From the NCBI RefSeq assembly GCF_030813595.1, contig NZ_JAUSUH010000012.1:124001-188000 (forward strand): DNA of 64,000 nucleotides, written 5' to 3'. The stretch comes from Ancylobacter vacuolatus (GTDB taxonomy: Bacteria > Pseudomonadota > Alphaproteobacteria > Rhizobiales > Xanthobacteraceae). The notes under the pieces were generated by a model. The model was not told the DNA's origin, did no database searches, and worked only from the letters and a program-made list of their open reading frames with translations. Below are positions 50,601 through 59,585 of this stretch, piece by piece. Position 1 is the stretch's first letter; each line of letters begins with the position of its first letter. A program made the position numbers and the translations under genes.

Positions 50601-50759
50601 GACACGCTGGCGCGGTTGCAGACCCTGATCGCGGCCTTCGAGAACCCCTCGCGCGGCTATGCCTCGCTGGCGCGGCCGATGTTCGGCGGGCGCTATGGCG
50701 ATTACGACCATCTGGCGCGGGCCAAGGAATGGTCGACCGGCGGGGAGGGCGAGGAATGA
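47670..50759 (+). CDS. addB: Double-strand break repair protein AddB
   Basis: 1029 residues, the usual size of alphaproteobacterial AddB. The start (RLFSIPPSAPFVSVLADALLDG) and VFLPTRRAGRLLAEALRQR match, as do VIAAGSTGSMPATARLLATIA and RLRILGPLEARLVGVDLVVLAG. The C-terminal nuclease has LTGRADRIEQLTDGGLAILDFKTG (about 885-911), the PD-(D/E)xK core. The N-terminal helicase-like part lacks a good Walker A, as in this group. With AddA it resects DNA ends for RecA loading. It ends with a 4-nt overlap on addA. Confidence 0.95.
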   Translation: MTSDAQLSPDAQRRGPRLFSIPPSAPFVSVLADALLDGDLVPGFAPRGDPLLLATATVFLPTRRAGRLLAEALRQRMGAGVTLLPRIVPVGDVDEDALAFAESYTDPPRQVPPTTRRLALASLIRAWRRALAGQDGRVAVAAGPGAEFALADELARLIDEMAAQEVPWERLDALVPGEHDRYWDMALDFLKIARDFWPAFLEAEGCVDASVRRDRLIAAESERLASLPEGGPVIAAGSTGSMPATARLLATIAHLPRGAVVLPGLDFTLDPRSWEALTDEQASAPSHPQYGLALLLQRHMRVPRDAVRELAPPAAHGRERLLSEALRPVASTEQWATLSDRLSPAAIDAALADVRVIEAEDAREEALAIALALREVLETPGRTGALITPDRDLARRVTAELLRFEVAIDDSAGEPLSESGPGRFARLVADACRDALAPLPLSALLRHPLARFGLARATLDAGADALEMMVLRGPRPAAGAQGLTEAAAGFNPRDFHPRDPRASIGEERRALADALARQIADGLAPLLALGEGEHPFAALLEAHRAAIAAAWSGPEAGGPESDSAAEATALAELAHAFDRLAEGAPHAPAMTLADYAAALVLLLSSQPVRPPLLPGARLRILGPLEARLVGVDLVVLAGLVEQTWPNAVRADPWLSRPMRAALGLEAPERRIGLSAHDFAQGCGAPELVLSYPRKLGGAPTVPSRFLQRLAAVSGEARWKAAISRGDRFRRLAAFIEEEKPAARIARPEPAPPLALRPKQLSVTEIETWLRDPYTIYARHVLRLSPLDGLDEAPGAGERGSAIHDALGTFAQAFPEGLPANAEAVLLDYGRAAFAPLEQFPAEHALWWARFARLVPRVIAWERTRRERTRRVLAEQYGRLPLAGGRFTLTGRADRIEQLTDGGLAILDFKTGAVPTARQTAVHYSPQLPLEAAMAAQGCFPDVPGEEAAALVYVRLGTAEVKEVSAVDKDTTAAGLATDTLARLQTLIAAFENPSRGYASLARPMFGGRYGDYDHLARAKEWSTGGEGEE

Positions 50760-53700
50760 GCGAGACCACCGACCTTGCCCCCGGTGCGCTGCGGGCGGCG
50801 ACCGTGCTGCAGACCTCCGCCTCCGACCCGATGTTCTCGGCCTGGGTCTCGGCCAATGCCGGCTCGGGCAAGACCCATGTGCTGGCGCGGCGGGTGATCC
50901 GCCTGCTGATGCGCGGCGTGCCGCCCGGGCGCATTCTGTGCCTCACCTACACCAAGGCCGCCGCCGCCAACATGGCCAACCGGGTGCTGGGCGAACTGCG
51001 CAAATGGACCACCCTGTCGGACGAGGAACTCGACAAGGAAATCCTCAGGACCGATGGCGGCGAGCCCGCCCCGCTGCGGCGGGCGCAGGCGCGGCGCCTG
51101 TTCGCGCAGGCGCTGGAGACGCCGGGCGGGCTGAAGATCCAGACCATCCACGCCTTTTGCGGCGCGCTGCTGCACGCCTTCCCCTTCGAGGCCGGGGTGC
51201 CGGCGGGCTTCGGCGAGCTGGAGGAAGCCGCGCGGCTGGAACTGCTGGCCCGGGTGCGGGCGGAGGTGGTGCTGCAGGCCGCCGGCGCCCCCGACAGCGA
51301 TCTCGGCCAGGCTCTGGCGCTGATCGTCGGCCTGACCTCCGACACCGGCATCAGCGACCTGCTCAAAGAGCTGGTGGCCGACGCGCCGGCGCTGGAGGCC
51401 AGCGACGAGGAACTGGCCCGCGCCGTCGGGCTCGACGCGCCGGTGGCCTCCCTCGACATCGAGCGGGCGATCATCGAGGGCGCGCTGATCCCGCGCGGCG
51501 CCTGGATTGGGCTGGCGGAAGCGTTGGTGCTGGAAGGCGGCAATTGCGCGAGGCGCGGCCAGGGCCTGCGCGCCGCGGCGCTGGCGCCTGACGAGGCGGT
51601 GGCCGAAGCCTATGCCGGCGTGTTCCTGAAGGAGGATGGCGAGCCCTATGCCGATGGCCAGTTCGGCAATGCGGCGGCGCGGGCGAAATACCCCCAGTTG
51701 ATCGCTGAGCGCGACCGCATCGCCCCGCTGGCGCGCGAACTCGCGGCCGCCCGCGCCTTCGAGCGCAGCCGCGCGGTGCTGATCCTCGGGCGCGAGGCGG
51801 CGCGGCGCTATGTCAGGGCCAAGGCGGTGCGCGGCGTGCTCGATTTCGCCGATCTGGTCGATGCGGCGCGGCGGCTGCTGGCCTCGGGCGCCTCGGCCTG
51901 GGTGCACTACAAACTCGACCAGGGCATCGACCATGTGCTGCTCGACGAGGCGCAGGACACCAGCCCCGAGCAATGGGAGGTGATCCGCCCGCTGGTCGCC
52001 GAGTTTTTCGCCGGCATGGGCGCGCGCGAGGGCGGCGGCGTGGACAGCCCGCTGCCGCGCACGCTGTTCGTGGTCGGCGACGAGAAGCAGTCGATCTTCT
52101 CCTTTCAGGGCGCCGATCCCCGCCGCTTCGATACGGTGCGGCGCGAATTCGAGGCGGCGGGCGGCGCCGGCTTCGTGCATGTGGAACTACAGCACTCCTT
52201 CCGCTCGGCGCCGGGCATATTGGAGGCGGTGGACGCGGTGTTTGGCCGCGAGGCCTCCTATCGCGGCCTCTCCGCCGAGGCCAAGCCCCCGGTACACGCA
52301 CCGATCCACGCCGCGCTGCCGGCGCTGGTGGAGATGTGGGAGCCGGAAGTGCCGAGCGAGAAGGTGGATGTCGACGCCTGGCAGCGCCCGCTCGACGCGC
52401 CCGGCGCCGACGACCCCAAGGGAAGGCTGGCGAAGAAGATCGCCGCCCATATCGCCGCGCGCATCGCGGAAGGGTTTCCCGTCACCGGGCGGCACGGCAC
52501 CCGCCCGGCGCGGCCGGGCGATTTCCTCATTCTGGTGCGGCGGCGCGACGGGCTGTTCACCTCGATCATCCGCGAGCTGAAGCAGGCGCGGGTGAACGTG
52601 GCGGGCGCGGACCGGCTTGTGGTGGCCGAGCATATCGCGGTCATGGACCTGATGGCGCTGGGCGACGCGCTGCTGGCGCGCGACAATGAGCTGGCGCTGG
52701 CCAGCGTGCTGAAGAGCCCGCTTTTCGGCCTCGACGACGCGGATCTGATGAAGCTGGCGCCCGGCCGCGATGGGCGGCTGGAAGAGGTGCTGGCCGCCCG
52801 CGCCGGGGAGAACCCGACATGGGCGGCGGCCGCCGGGCGGCTGGAACGGCTGCGCGGCGAGGCGCGGCGGCTGCGGCCGTTCGATTTCTACACCCGCGTG
52901 CTCGGGCGCGAGCGGGGACGGGCCGCCATGCTGGCCCGGCTGGGGCCGGAAGCGGCGGATGCGCTCGACGAGATGCTGGCGCTGGCGCGGTCCTATGAGA
53001 GTCTGGAAGCGCCCTCGCTCGCCGGGTTTCTGGCATTCCTGCGGCGCGGCGGCGCCGAGGCCAAGCGCGACATGGAGGCCGGGCGCGACGAGGTGCGGGT
53101 GATGACCGTGCACGGCGCCAAGGGGCTGGAGGCGCCCTATGTCCTCCTCGCCGACACCACCTCCGGCCCGATGACCCGCCGCACAGCCGGGCTGCTGCGG
53201 GTCGAACTGCCGGACGGGCGCCGGGTGGCGCTGCACGCTCCCGCGAAGAAGGGCGACACGCCGTCCATGGCGGCGGCCCGCCAGCGTGGCGACGAGGCGC
53301 AGCAGGATGAATATCGCCGCCTGCTCTATGTCGCGCTGACCCGCGCCGAGACCGCGCTGGTGCTGTGCGGGGCGGATGGCGCGCGCCAGCGCCCGGCCGA
53401 GTGCTGGTACGACCTCGTGCGCGGGGCGCTGGAGCCGGAAGCGGCCGAGCACCCCGCCACCGGCTTTGCCGGCACGGTGCTGCGCTGGCGCGGCGGCAGC
53501 GATGCCACCGCCGCAGTGGCGCTGCCGGCCCCCGTCGCCTCGCCGCTGGAGGCGCAGGAGCGGGCACTGGCGCGGCTTCTGGCGCGCCCGGTGATCGAGC
53601 CGCTGGCGCGGGCCAGCCTGCGCCCCTCTGCCGCCGATGTCTTCGCGCCCACCCCCACCGGCCCCATGGCGCGGGCGCTGGAACGCGGCGACCTGCTGCA

Positions 53701-54181
53701 CCGGCTGATGGCGGCGCTGGCGCCGCTGCCGGGCGCGGCACGGGCCGAGCCGGGCCGGCGGCTTCTGGCTTCAAGCTCCGACTGGCCGGAGGCGGCGCGC
53801 GAGGAATTGCTGGCCGAGGCGCTGGCGACGCTCGCTTTGCCGGAACTCGCCCCCCTGTTCGCGCCCGGCAGCCTTGGCGAGGTGCCGCTGGCCGGCGAGC
53901 TGGAGGACGGCACGCCGGTTTCCGGCCGCATCGACCGGCTGAGCGTCAGCGAGGATCTTGTGCTGATCGCCGATTTCAAGACCGACCGGCATGTCCCGGC
54001 CGTCGCATCTGCCATGCCGCAGGCGCATGTCCGGCAGGTCGCGCTCTATGCTCGGCTGCTGGGCAGGCTATTCCCACGCAAGCAAGTGCGGGCATTCTTG
54101 GTCTATACGGCCGGCCCGCTTGTCCACCCTCTCGACGGCACCGCGCTGGAGAGGGCGGTGGAAAGTGTCACGTTGGGGTGA
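50756..54181 (+). CDS. addA: Double-strand break repair helicase-nuclease AddA
   Basis: 1141 residues from [10 protein letters not shown] (ATGA overlap with addB); the longer upstream frame is addB shadow. UvrD-type helicase motifs: ANAGSGKTH (33-41), [31 protein letters not shown] (near 395), [33 protein letters not shown] and [15 protein letters not shown]. The C-terminal nuclease has [14 protein letters not shown] (near 1070). With AddB it unwinds and trims broken DNA ends before RecA repair. Confidence 0.96.
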   Translation: MSETTDLAPGALRAATVLQTSASDPMFSAWVSANAGSGKTHVLARRVIRLLMRGVPPGRILCLTYTKAAAANMANRVLGELRKWTTLSDEELDKEILRTDGGEPAPLRRAQARRLFAQALETPGGLKIQTIHAFCGALLHAFPFEAGVPAGFGELEEAARLELLARVRAEVVLQAAGAPDSDLGQALALIVGLTSDTGISDLLKELVADAPALEASDEELARAVGLDAPVASLDIERAIIEGALIPRGAWIGLAEALVLEGGNCARRGQGLRAAALAPDEAVAEAYAGVFLKEDGEPYADGQFGNAAARAKYPQLIAERDRIAPLARELAAARAFERSRAVLILGREAARRYVRAKAVRGVLDFADLVDAARRLLASGASAWVHYKLDQGIDHVLLDEAQDTSPEQWEVIRPLVAEFFAGMGAREGGGVDSPLPRTLFVVGDEKQSIFSFQGADPRRFDTVRREFEAAGGAGFVHVELQHSFRSAPGILEAVDAVFGREASYRGLSAEAKPPVHAPIHAALPALVEMWEPEVPSEKVDVDAWQRPLDAPGADDPKGRLAKKIAAHIAARIAEGFPVTGRHGTRPARPGDFLILVRRRDGLFTSIIRELKQARVNVAGADRLVVAEHIAVMDLMALGDALLARDNELALASVLKSPLFGLDDADLMKLAPGRDGRLEEVLAARAGENPTWAAAAGRLERLRGEARRLRPFDFYTRVLGRERGRAAMLARLGPEAADALDEMLALARSYESLEAPSLAGFLAFLRRGGAEAKRDMEAGRDEVRVMTVHGAKGLEAPYVLLADTTSGPMTRRTAGLLRVELPDGRRVALHAPAKKGDTPSMAAARQRGDEAQQDEYRRLLYVALTRAETALVLCGADGARQRPAECWYDLVRGALEPEAAEHPATGFAGTVLRWRGGSDATAAVALPAPVASPLEAQERALARLLARPVIEPLARASLRPSAADVFAPTPTGPMARALERGDLLHRLMAALAPLPGAARAEPGRRLLASSSDWPEAAREELLAEALATLALPELAPLFAPGSLGEVPLAGELEDGTPVSGRIDRLSVSEDLVLIADFKTDRHVPAVASAMPQAHVRQVALYARLLGRLFPRKQVRAFLVYTAGPLVHPLDGTALERAVESVTLG

Positions 54182-54263
54182 CGCCGCCTTGACGCACCGG
54201 GGGGCGGCTACCTACTTTCAGCCTCAACTTCCTGAATTTCCTAGATTCGTGAAAGGTGTCCAA

Positions 54264-54584
54264 ATGGGCGTCGAAAAGGTTTCGGACCAGAGCTTCGAGT
54301 CCGACGTGCTGAACTCCTCCGCTCCCGTCATCGTCGATTTCTGGGCCGAATGGTGCGGGCCCTGCCGCATGGTCGCCCCGGTTCTCGACGAGATGGCGGG
54401 CGAACTCGGCGACAAGGTGAAGATCGTCAAGCTGAACGTCGACGAGAACCCGGCGACGGCCTCGAAGTACGGCATCATGTCGATCCCGACCCTGCTGCTG
54501 TTCAAGGACGGCCAGCTGGCCTCGCGCCAGGTTGGCGCGGCGCCGAAGGCGAAGATGCTGCAATGGGTGAACAACGCGATCTGA
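54264..54584 (+). CDS. trxA: Thioredoxin
   Basis: 106 residues from [31 protein letters not shown] holds the redox-active [16 protein letters not shown] the cis-Pro loop. It reduces disulfides in the cytoplasm with thioredoxin reductase. An AT-rich stretch 54215-54255 upstream could hold its own promoter besides read-through from addBA. Followed by a strong terminator. Confidence 0.97.
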   Translation: MGVEKVSDQSFESDVLNSSAPVIVDFWAEWCGPCRMVAPVLDEMAGELGDKVKIVKLNVDENPATASKYGIMSIPTLLLFKDGQLASRQVGAAPKAKMLQWVNNAI

Positions 54585-54610
54585 TCGCCTGATTTCACCT
54601 GATCCCGATC

Positions 54611-54643
54611 AACCCCGGCCGGTCCTCCGCGCCGGGGTTTTTC
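54611..54643 (+). terminator. Rho-independent terminator after trxA
   Basis: AACCCCGGC (54611-54619) pairs perfectly with GCCGGGGTT (54631-54639), followed by TTTC. An 11-nt loop separates the arms. It ends the divL-to-trxA gene cluster 27 nt after the trxA stop. Confidence 0.9.
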
Positions 54644-54729
54644 GTTTCGGCCGCCACGCTTCCGGATGTCACAGGACGAGGATATAGCGTGTACGATCTT
54701 ATCCTGTTCGCTTGATTTTGGAGACTTCC

Positions 54730-55236
54730 ATGTCGCTTTCCATGTACGACGCCTCCGTTCCCGTCTTCCAGCGCGCGCTGGGCAATCTCGACGCGCTTCT
54801 GCGCAAGGGCGAGGAGCATGCCGCCGCCAGCGGCATCGATCTCGCCGAGCTGGCAGCCGCGCGGCTCGCCCCGGACATGTTTCCGCTGACCGGCCAGATC
54901 CAGAGTGCGAGCGATTCCGCCAAGTTCGCGGCCGCGCGCCTGACCGGAACCACCGGGCCGAGCTTTCCCGACACCGAGACCAGCTTCGAGGAACTGCACC
55001 AGCGCATCGCCGCGACGCTGGACTATCTCGCCAGCGTCAACCCGGCCGATTTCGAGGGCAGCGAGACGCGCGAGATTGTTCAGAAGTCCCGGCGCGGCGA
55101 GCGGCATTTCGTCGGGTCGAGCTATCTGCTGACCTTCGCGCTGCCGAACTTCTTCTTCCACGTCACCACCGCCTACGACATCCTGCGCCACAAGGGCGTG
55201 CCTGTGGGCAAGATGGATTATCTCGGGGCTTTCTGA
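54730..55236 (+). CDS. DUF1993 family protein
   Basis: 168 residues from MSLSMYDASVPVFQRALGNLDALLRKGEEHAA (GGAG upstream), the DUF1993 start. LAPDMFPLTGQIQSASDSAKFAAARLTG and LPNFFFHVTTAYDILRHKGVPVGKMDYLG are the conserved blocks, with the helical four-bundle and terminal GKxDY. Similar to DinB-like bundles; function unknown. It stands alone between the trxA terminator and a convergent gene. Confidence 0.92.
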   Translation: MSLSMYDASVPVFQRALGNLDALLRKGEEHAAASGIDLAELAAARLAPDMFPLTGQIQSASDSAKFAAARLTGTTGPSFPDTETSFEELHQRIAATLDYLASVNPADFEGSETREIVQKSRRGERHFVGSSYLLTFALPNFFFHVTTAYDILRHKGVPVGKMDYLGAF

Positions 55237-55251
55237 CGCTTCGGCGTCGGC

Positions 55252-55980
55252 TCACTCGGCGGCGCCGGGCGGGCCGACGGGCGGGGGGAAGGCCAGGACC
55301 TGCCGTGTATAGCTCTCCACCAGGGCGCTGAACGGGGTGCCGTCCGGCAGCGTCAGCACGGCGCGGTGCTCCAGCAGGAAGGCCGGCAGTGCGAGCGCAC
55401 CGGGGCCGGGCGGCGGCAGCGGCGCGCCCATGTCCCAGCCCTCGGGCAGAGGCTGCCACAGCAGGCGCGAGGTGAGCGTGGTGCGGCGGAAGTCGAGCGG
55501 CTTCACCACCCGGCCGAACGAGGTGTCGGTGGTCTCCAGCGTCTCGTTCATCGCGGCGGTCAGCCGGGCGGGGAGATACCAGTTGTCGGCTTCTGAGAGC
55601 ACCTTGTCGCCGCAGCGCAGCTGCACCCGCCGGTAGCGCACCGGCTCATCCGCATCGACCTTGAGCAGGCCACGGATCTCCGCGCCCGCCGGCTTGTCCT
55701 GCCCGCGCACGCGGTCGGCGACGATGACCGGCTTGTCGGCAAGGCGATGCGCCGCGCACCAGCGGTCCAGCGTCAGCGTGGCGCTGGCATGGCTCAGAAG
55801 ATCGGCATTGAGCGTCTGCACCAGCGCCAGCGCTGCAAGCCGGCTGACGGCAGTGTCCGGCCAGGCCGGGGCTTCCTCGGCGCGCGCGGGCAGGCCGGCG
55901 AAGGCGACGACAAGGCTGGCGCACAGCAGGCGCCGCAGCCCGAGCCGGCGCCCCCTAGCAGTCCTCATCTGAACTCGCAT
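55252..55980 (-). CDS. Exported chorismate-lyase-fold (UbiC/UTRA-like) protein
   Basis: 242 residues from MRVQMRTARGRR with GGGGAG upstream. A signal peptide (LRRLLCASLVVAFAGLPARA) precedes the body. TLTLDRWCAAHRLADKPVIVADRVRG and RYRRVQLRCGDKVLSEADNWYLPARLTAAMNETLETTDTSFGRVVKPLDFRRTTL follow the pattern of the chorismate-lyase/UTRA fold (Arg/Lys-rich small-ligand pocket). Export is unexpected for a chorismate-handling enzyme, so a periplasmic binding role for another ligand may fit better. Its stop lies 15 nt from the convergent DUF1993 gene. Confidence 0.68.
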   Translation of the reverse strand: MRVQMRTARGRRLGLRRLLCASLVVAFAGLPARAEEAPAWPDTAVSRLAALALVQTLNADLLSHASATLTLDRWCAAHRLADKPVIVADRVRGQDKPAGAEIRGLLKVDADEPVRYRRVQLRCGDKVLSEADNWYLPARLTAAMNETLETTDTSFGRVVKPLDFRRTTLTSRLLWQPLPEGWDMGAPLPPPGPGALALPAFLLEHRAVLTLPDGTPFSALVESYTRQVLAFPPPVGPPGAAE

Positions 55981-56166
55981 CACGCTCCCCTCGCGGATCC
56001 CTTGCAGCGCCGCCGCAGGACATGGCGCAAACGGGCGGAACTGTCGAGGCCGTCGCGCGGGGCGCAGGTGAGGCGGCGTGCGTAGTGCTCCCGCTTGCGG
56101 GTGGGCCTGCCCCGGGCGGATAGTCCGGCGGGCGGCCGCAGGGCCGCACTTGCGCGAGGCGGTGCC

Positions 56167-57519
56167 GTGGACGAGATGGAAATCCTGCAGCGCATGGCCC
56201 TGGCGATCGCCATCGGCGCGCTGGTAGGGGTGGAACGCCACTGGCGCGAGCGCGACGAGGACGAGGGCTCCCGCACCGCCGGCATCCGCACCTACACCCT
56301 CATCGGCATGCTGGGCGGCCTCGCCGGGCTGCTGGAGCAGTTGCTGGCCGGCGCGGGCCAGGCCGCCGCGCCGCCGGGCCTCGTCCTGGTCGGGTTTCTG
56401 GTCACGCTGACCGCGGTGTTCGCGCTGTTCCAGTACCGTGAGGGCGTCGCCGAGCACCGCTTCAGCGCCACGGCAGTGGTGGCGGCGATGCTGACCTTCG
56501 CGCTGGGGGCGCTGGCACTGATCGGCGACACGATGCTCGCCTCGGCCGGCGGGGTGGTGCTGGCGGTGATCCTCGCCAGCCGGGAATTCCTGCATCGGGC
56601 CATCCGGCGGCTGCGCTGGGTGGAACTGCGCTCCGCCCTCATCCTGCTGACGCTCGCCTTCGTGCTGCGCCCCATCGTACCCACCGAGCCGATCGGGCCG
56701 TTCGGCGGCGTCTCGCCGGCCAAGATCCTCATCATGGCCATCGTGCTGGCGGCGATCTCCTTCTGCGGCTACATCGCCGTGCGGCTGTTGGGGGCGACGC
56801 GCGGCGAGCTGGTCGCCGGCACCATTGGCGGGCTGATTTCGTCGACCGCCACCACCATCGCCAATGCCCGCCGCTCACGGCAGAGCCCGGCCGTGCGGGC
56901 GCTGGCGGCCGGGGCGGTCAGCGCCGGCGGCGTGTCGCTGCTGCGGACCGGATTTCTGGTGGTGGCCGTGCTGCCCTCGCTGGCGGAGCGTCTGCTGCTG
57001 CCTCTGGCGGCCGGCGCGGCCGTGATGTTCGCCGGCGCGCTGGTGCTGGCGCGCGCCAGTGCCCCGGCGCAGGATCGGGAAGCGGAGGGGCAGCCGAAGA
57101 ACCCCGCGCCAGGCAACCCCGCGCCAGGCAACTCCGAGCCAGGCAACTCCGAGCCAGGCAACTCCGAGCCAGGCAACCCGTTCGATCTCGCCTCGGTGTT
57201 CAAGATGGCGCTGCTGCTGGTCGGCGTGGCCTTCGCGGCGCGGGTGGCGAGCCAGCTCTGGGGCGATGGCGGGCTCTATGCCGCCTCAGCGCTGGCCGGG
57301 CTGGCTGATGTCGATGCGGTGACGGTGACAGTGGCCGGCATGCTGCCGACGCTCGACCCCGCCGTGGCGGCGCGGGCGCTCGGCCTTGCCGTGCTCGCCA
57401 ACATGCTGGCCAAGGCGGCCTATGCCGCCCTGCTCGGCACGCGGGCCTTCGCGCTCGCTCTGGCCGGCGCGAGCGCCCTCGCCCTGCTGGCGGCGGGTGC
57501 GTCGCTGCTGCTGCGGTGA
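56167..57519 (+). CDS. MgtC/SapB-DUF4010 type membrane protein
   Basis: About 450 residues from GTG 56167 (ATG 56176 is an alternative). The N-terminal part LAIAIGALVGVERHWRERDEDEGSRTAGIRTYTLIGMLGGLAGLL is the MgtC/SapB motif. The C-terminal part with FGGVSPAKILIMAIVLAAISFCGYIAVRLLGATRGELVAGTIGGLISSTATTIANARR is DUF4010. Roughly 10-12 membrane helices are visible. A polar loop between helices holds five PGNxx repeats. Members are probably inner-membrane transporters or sensors; the ion or substrate is unknown. Confidence 0.9.
   Translation: MDEMEILQRMALAIAIGALVGVERHWRERDEDEGSRTAGIRTYTLIGMLGGLAGLLEQLLAGAGQAAAPPGLVLVGFLVTLTAVFALFQYREGVAEHRFSATAVVAAMLTFALGALALIGDTMLASAGGVVLAVILASREFLHRAIRRLRWVELRSALILLTLAFVLRPIVPTEPIGPFGGVSPAKILIMAIVLAAISFCGYIAVRLLGATRGELVAGTIGGLISSTATTIANARRSRQSPAVRALAAGAVSAGGVSLLRTGFLVVAVLPSLAERLLLPLAAGAAVMFAGALVLARASAPAQDREAEGQPKNPAPGNPAPGNSEPGNSEPGNSEPGNPFDLASVFKMALLLVGVAFAARVASQLWGDGGLYAASALAGLADVDAVTVTVAGMLPTLDPAVAARALGLAVLANMLAKAAYAALLGTRAFALALAGASALALLAAGASLLLR
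57109..57180 (+). repeat. 15-bp minisatellite inside the DUF4010 gene
   Basis: The core CCAGGCAAC recurs at 57109, 57124, 57139, 57154 and 57169, period exactly 15 bp, so five copies of a PGNxx pentapeptide (PGN-PA, PGN-SE) are encoded. Units 3 to 5 are identical (with CTCCGAG), units 1 and 2 differ slightly. Because the unit is a multiple of three, copy changes keep the frame. Confidence 0.9.
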
Positions 57520-57538
57520 GGGGCGGCCGCTCCGGCTT

Positions 57539-58255
57539 TCAGTTTTCCAGCAGGTTCTCGCGCAGTGTCGATCCCTGATAGCGGGTGCGCAGCCGGCCGC
57601 GCCGCTGCAGTTCCGGCACGACGAGATCGACAAACTCCTCGAAGCAGCCGGGCGTATAGGTGGCGGCCAGCATGAAGCCGTCGGCGCCGGGCATTGCCGA
57701 TGTGCCGCTTGAGGTCGTCATCGCCCATGCCGTTGAGAAACAGGCAGTGCCCCACTCCGCCGCCATGCGGATGGCGCGGTCCGAATGGCCGGCGATCCAC
57801 ACTTCCGGCAGGGCGGCGGGATCGAGCCCATAATTGGGCGGCTCGCCAATGCCCGTCTCCTCCGTTCCGCTGGCGGCGTTGGCCTCGGCGGGCCGGTTGA
57901 ACAGCCCGTGCAGCGAGCGCAAAAACTCCGCCGCCCGGTCGTGGCGGCCGTCATGGTCGAGCCAGTCGACACCGGAGAGATCGAACGCCGCCGCTCGGAG
58001 ATGCGGGTGAGGGTGTCGAGCATGCGGGCGACCAGGAAGGGCGAGCGGAAGCCGGGTTTCACCGCGCCGCACAGCCCGACCTTGTGGGTCACGGCGGCGA
58101 TGGCGGCGAGGATGGTCCAGGCATCGGCGACGCTTTCGCGCGGGCCGTGGATGCAGTTGAGCAGGTTCTCGGAGGCGTAGAGAAAATCGAAGCCCAGCGC
58201 CTCGGCCTGCTGCGCGATGGCGAGGCAGGCGGCCACGTCGGGCCCGGTGGGGGTG
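57539..58255 (-). pseudogene. Flavin-dependent (LLM class) monooxygenase remnant
   Basis: Luciferase-like monooxygenase sequence is split over reading frames on the minus strand. One frame has VAACLAIAQQAEALGFDFLYASENLLNCIHGPRESVADAWTILAAIAAVTHKVGL. After about 57990 another continues GVDWLDHDGRHDRAAEFLRSLHGLF and ALPEVWIAGHSDRAIRMAAEWGTACF. A short LFLNGMGDDDLKRHIGNA piece is in a third frame, then FVDLVVPELQRRGRLRTRYQGSTLRENL closes the protein. At least three frameshifts plus loss of the N-terminal catalytic start make it non-functional. It resembled SsuD/SfnG/NtaA-type enzymes oxidising sulfonates or similar compounds. Confidence 0.82.
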
Positions 58256-58921
58256 TCCCGCGAGGCGGAGCGCATCCTGCGCGACGTGGAGCTGACCATC
58301 CTGCGCATTGAAAGCCGGCGCCCGCTCGACGCTTTCGCGATCGTGGCCGGCACCGGCCATGCCAATGACCACTGGATGACGGCGGCGGCCGGCGCGGGCT
58401 TTCCCGGCCTGCGGCTTCAGCGCGCCGGGGTGGACGATGTTACCGCGCTGGTGATGCGCGGTAGCGCCGATGTCGGCATCACCAATGTGCTGCCGAGCCA
58501 CCCGCGGTTCCGCCTCGCCCGCGTCTTCGCCGACACGCTGATCGTCTGCGCGCATCCGAGCCTTGCCGGGCGCCTGCCGGCGGATGTCGGCTGGCGCGAG
58601 CTGGCCGATCACGCCTCGCTGGTCTGGGAACAGAGCGACCTGACGCCCACGATCACCGCGGGCCTGACGGCGCAGCGGCTGGACCCCGGCCGGCTTCTCG
58701 ACCCGAAGCTGCGGCTCGCCTCCACCATGGCGGTGCTTTCGCTGCTCAGGGCCGGGCGCCACCTCGCCGTCTTGCCCGAGCGGGCGGCCAGCGCGCATCT
58801 GGAGGCGGGGAGGGTGGCGCGCATCGGCAGTCTGGCGATCGCGCTTCCCTACAGGCTGTTCGCCCTGCGCGAGCGCGACATGGACGCGCTGGCCGCCGGG
58901 ATCGCCCGCTTTGTTGGGTGA
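58256..58921 (+). pseudogene. LysR-type regulator remnant lacking its DNA-binding domain
   Basis: The frame reads REAERILRDVELTILRIESRRPLDAFAIVAGTG, then DVTALVMRGSADVGITNVLP, RVFADTLIVCAHPSLAGR and LSLLRAGRHLAVLPERAA, the LysR linker helix and effector-binding domain. The N-terminal 60-70 residues with the HTH are gone, so it could not bind DNA. It stands head-to-head with the truncated monooxygenase, a normal divergent LysR-target arrangement. One deletion evidently removed both 5' ends and the shared promoter near 58250. An ATG at 58217 gives a frame that reads through the junction. Confidence 0.8.
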
Positions 58922-58987
58922 AGGCGCACCCATTCACCCCGAGGCGGCACTCGGCCGGATGGGGGCGACATCGCGCTTGAGCAGCGT

Positions 58988-59407
58988 CTACGCCTCGGCC
59001 GGCAGCGCCCTCTTGGGGAAGCTGGCGGGAATATGGGAGAAATGATGCAGGCTGATGCCCCAGCCCTTGGCGGAGCGGGTCATCACCAGCGAGGTGCGGA
59101 CCCGCGACGACACGACAAGGCCGTCGCAATGGGTGTTGCGGATCTCGCCGAAGCCTTGCGCGGCCACGATGGTGGGCGAGATTTCGCGGATTTCCTGATC
59201 GACGAGGCTCAGGCTTACGCCGCTATACAGCCCGACATAATGGGAGAAATACGCCTCGATGGCGCGCCGGCCGACGAAAAACTCAGGGAGGAGCCCGAAG
59301 AACAGGGCATCGTCATTGTAGATATCGGCCAGGGCGGCGGCATCCCACGGCGATGCCGCTGCATTCCAGCGCGTTTCAACATCGTTCGTGACCGATAGCA
59401 GCGACAT
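58988..59407 (-). CDS. SnoaL/NTF2-like (SgcJ/EcaC, DUF4440) family protein
   Basis: 139 residues from MSLLSVTNDVETRWNAA (GGGGAAGTCAC upstream). VETRWNAAASPWDAAALADIYNDDALFFGLLPEFFVGRRAIEAYFSHYV is the NTF2-like cone fold start and VSSRVRTSLVMTRSAKGWGISLHHFSHIP the terminal strands with a conserved His. Such small dimers act as isomerases, hydrolases or binding proteins; the ligand is unknown. It may belong to the GMC oxidoreductase transcript (178 nt gap without a gene). Confidence 0.82.
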   Translation of the reverse strand: MSLLSVTNDVETRWNAAASPWDAAALADIYNDDALFFGLLPEFFVGRRAIEAYFSHYVGLYSGVSLSLVDQEIREISPTIVAAQGFGEIRNTHCDGLVVSSRVRTSLVMTRSAKGWGISLHHFSHIPASFPKRALPAEA

Positions 59408-59585
59408 GTGACTTCCCCGTCTGTGTTTGTTGATGGCGCACGACTCCCCCGCGCGGAAAACGGACGCCATGCGCCGCCGCGTATCGGGATCGTCTTGGTT
59501 GAACGCACGTTCCGCGCAGGTCCGCGCGGTCGGTGTCGTGGCGTCTCTTCTTCCAGCCGGCCGCGTCGCGGGTCGCGCGAAAGCG

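Noticed and set aside
58217-58921. Intact 234-codon regulator gene
   Set aside because: The first 13 codons are antisense monooxygenase sequence and the LysR HTH is missing, so it is annotated as a remnant.
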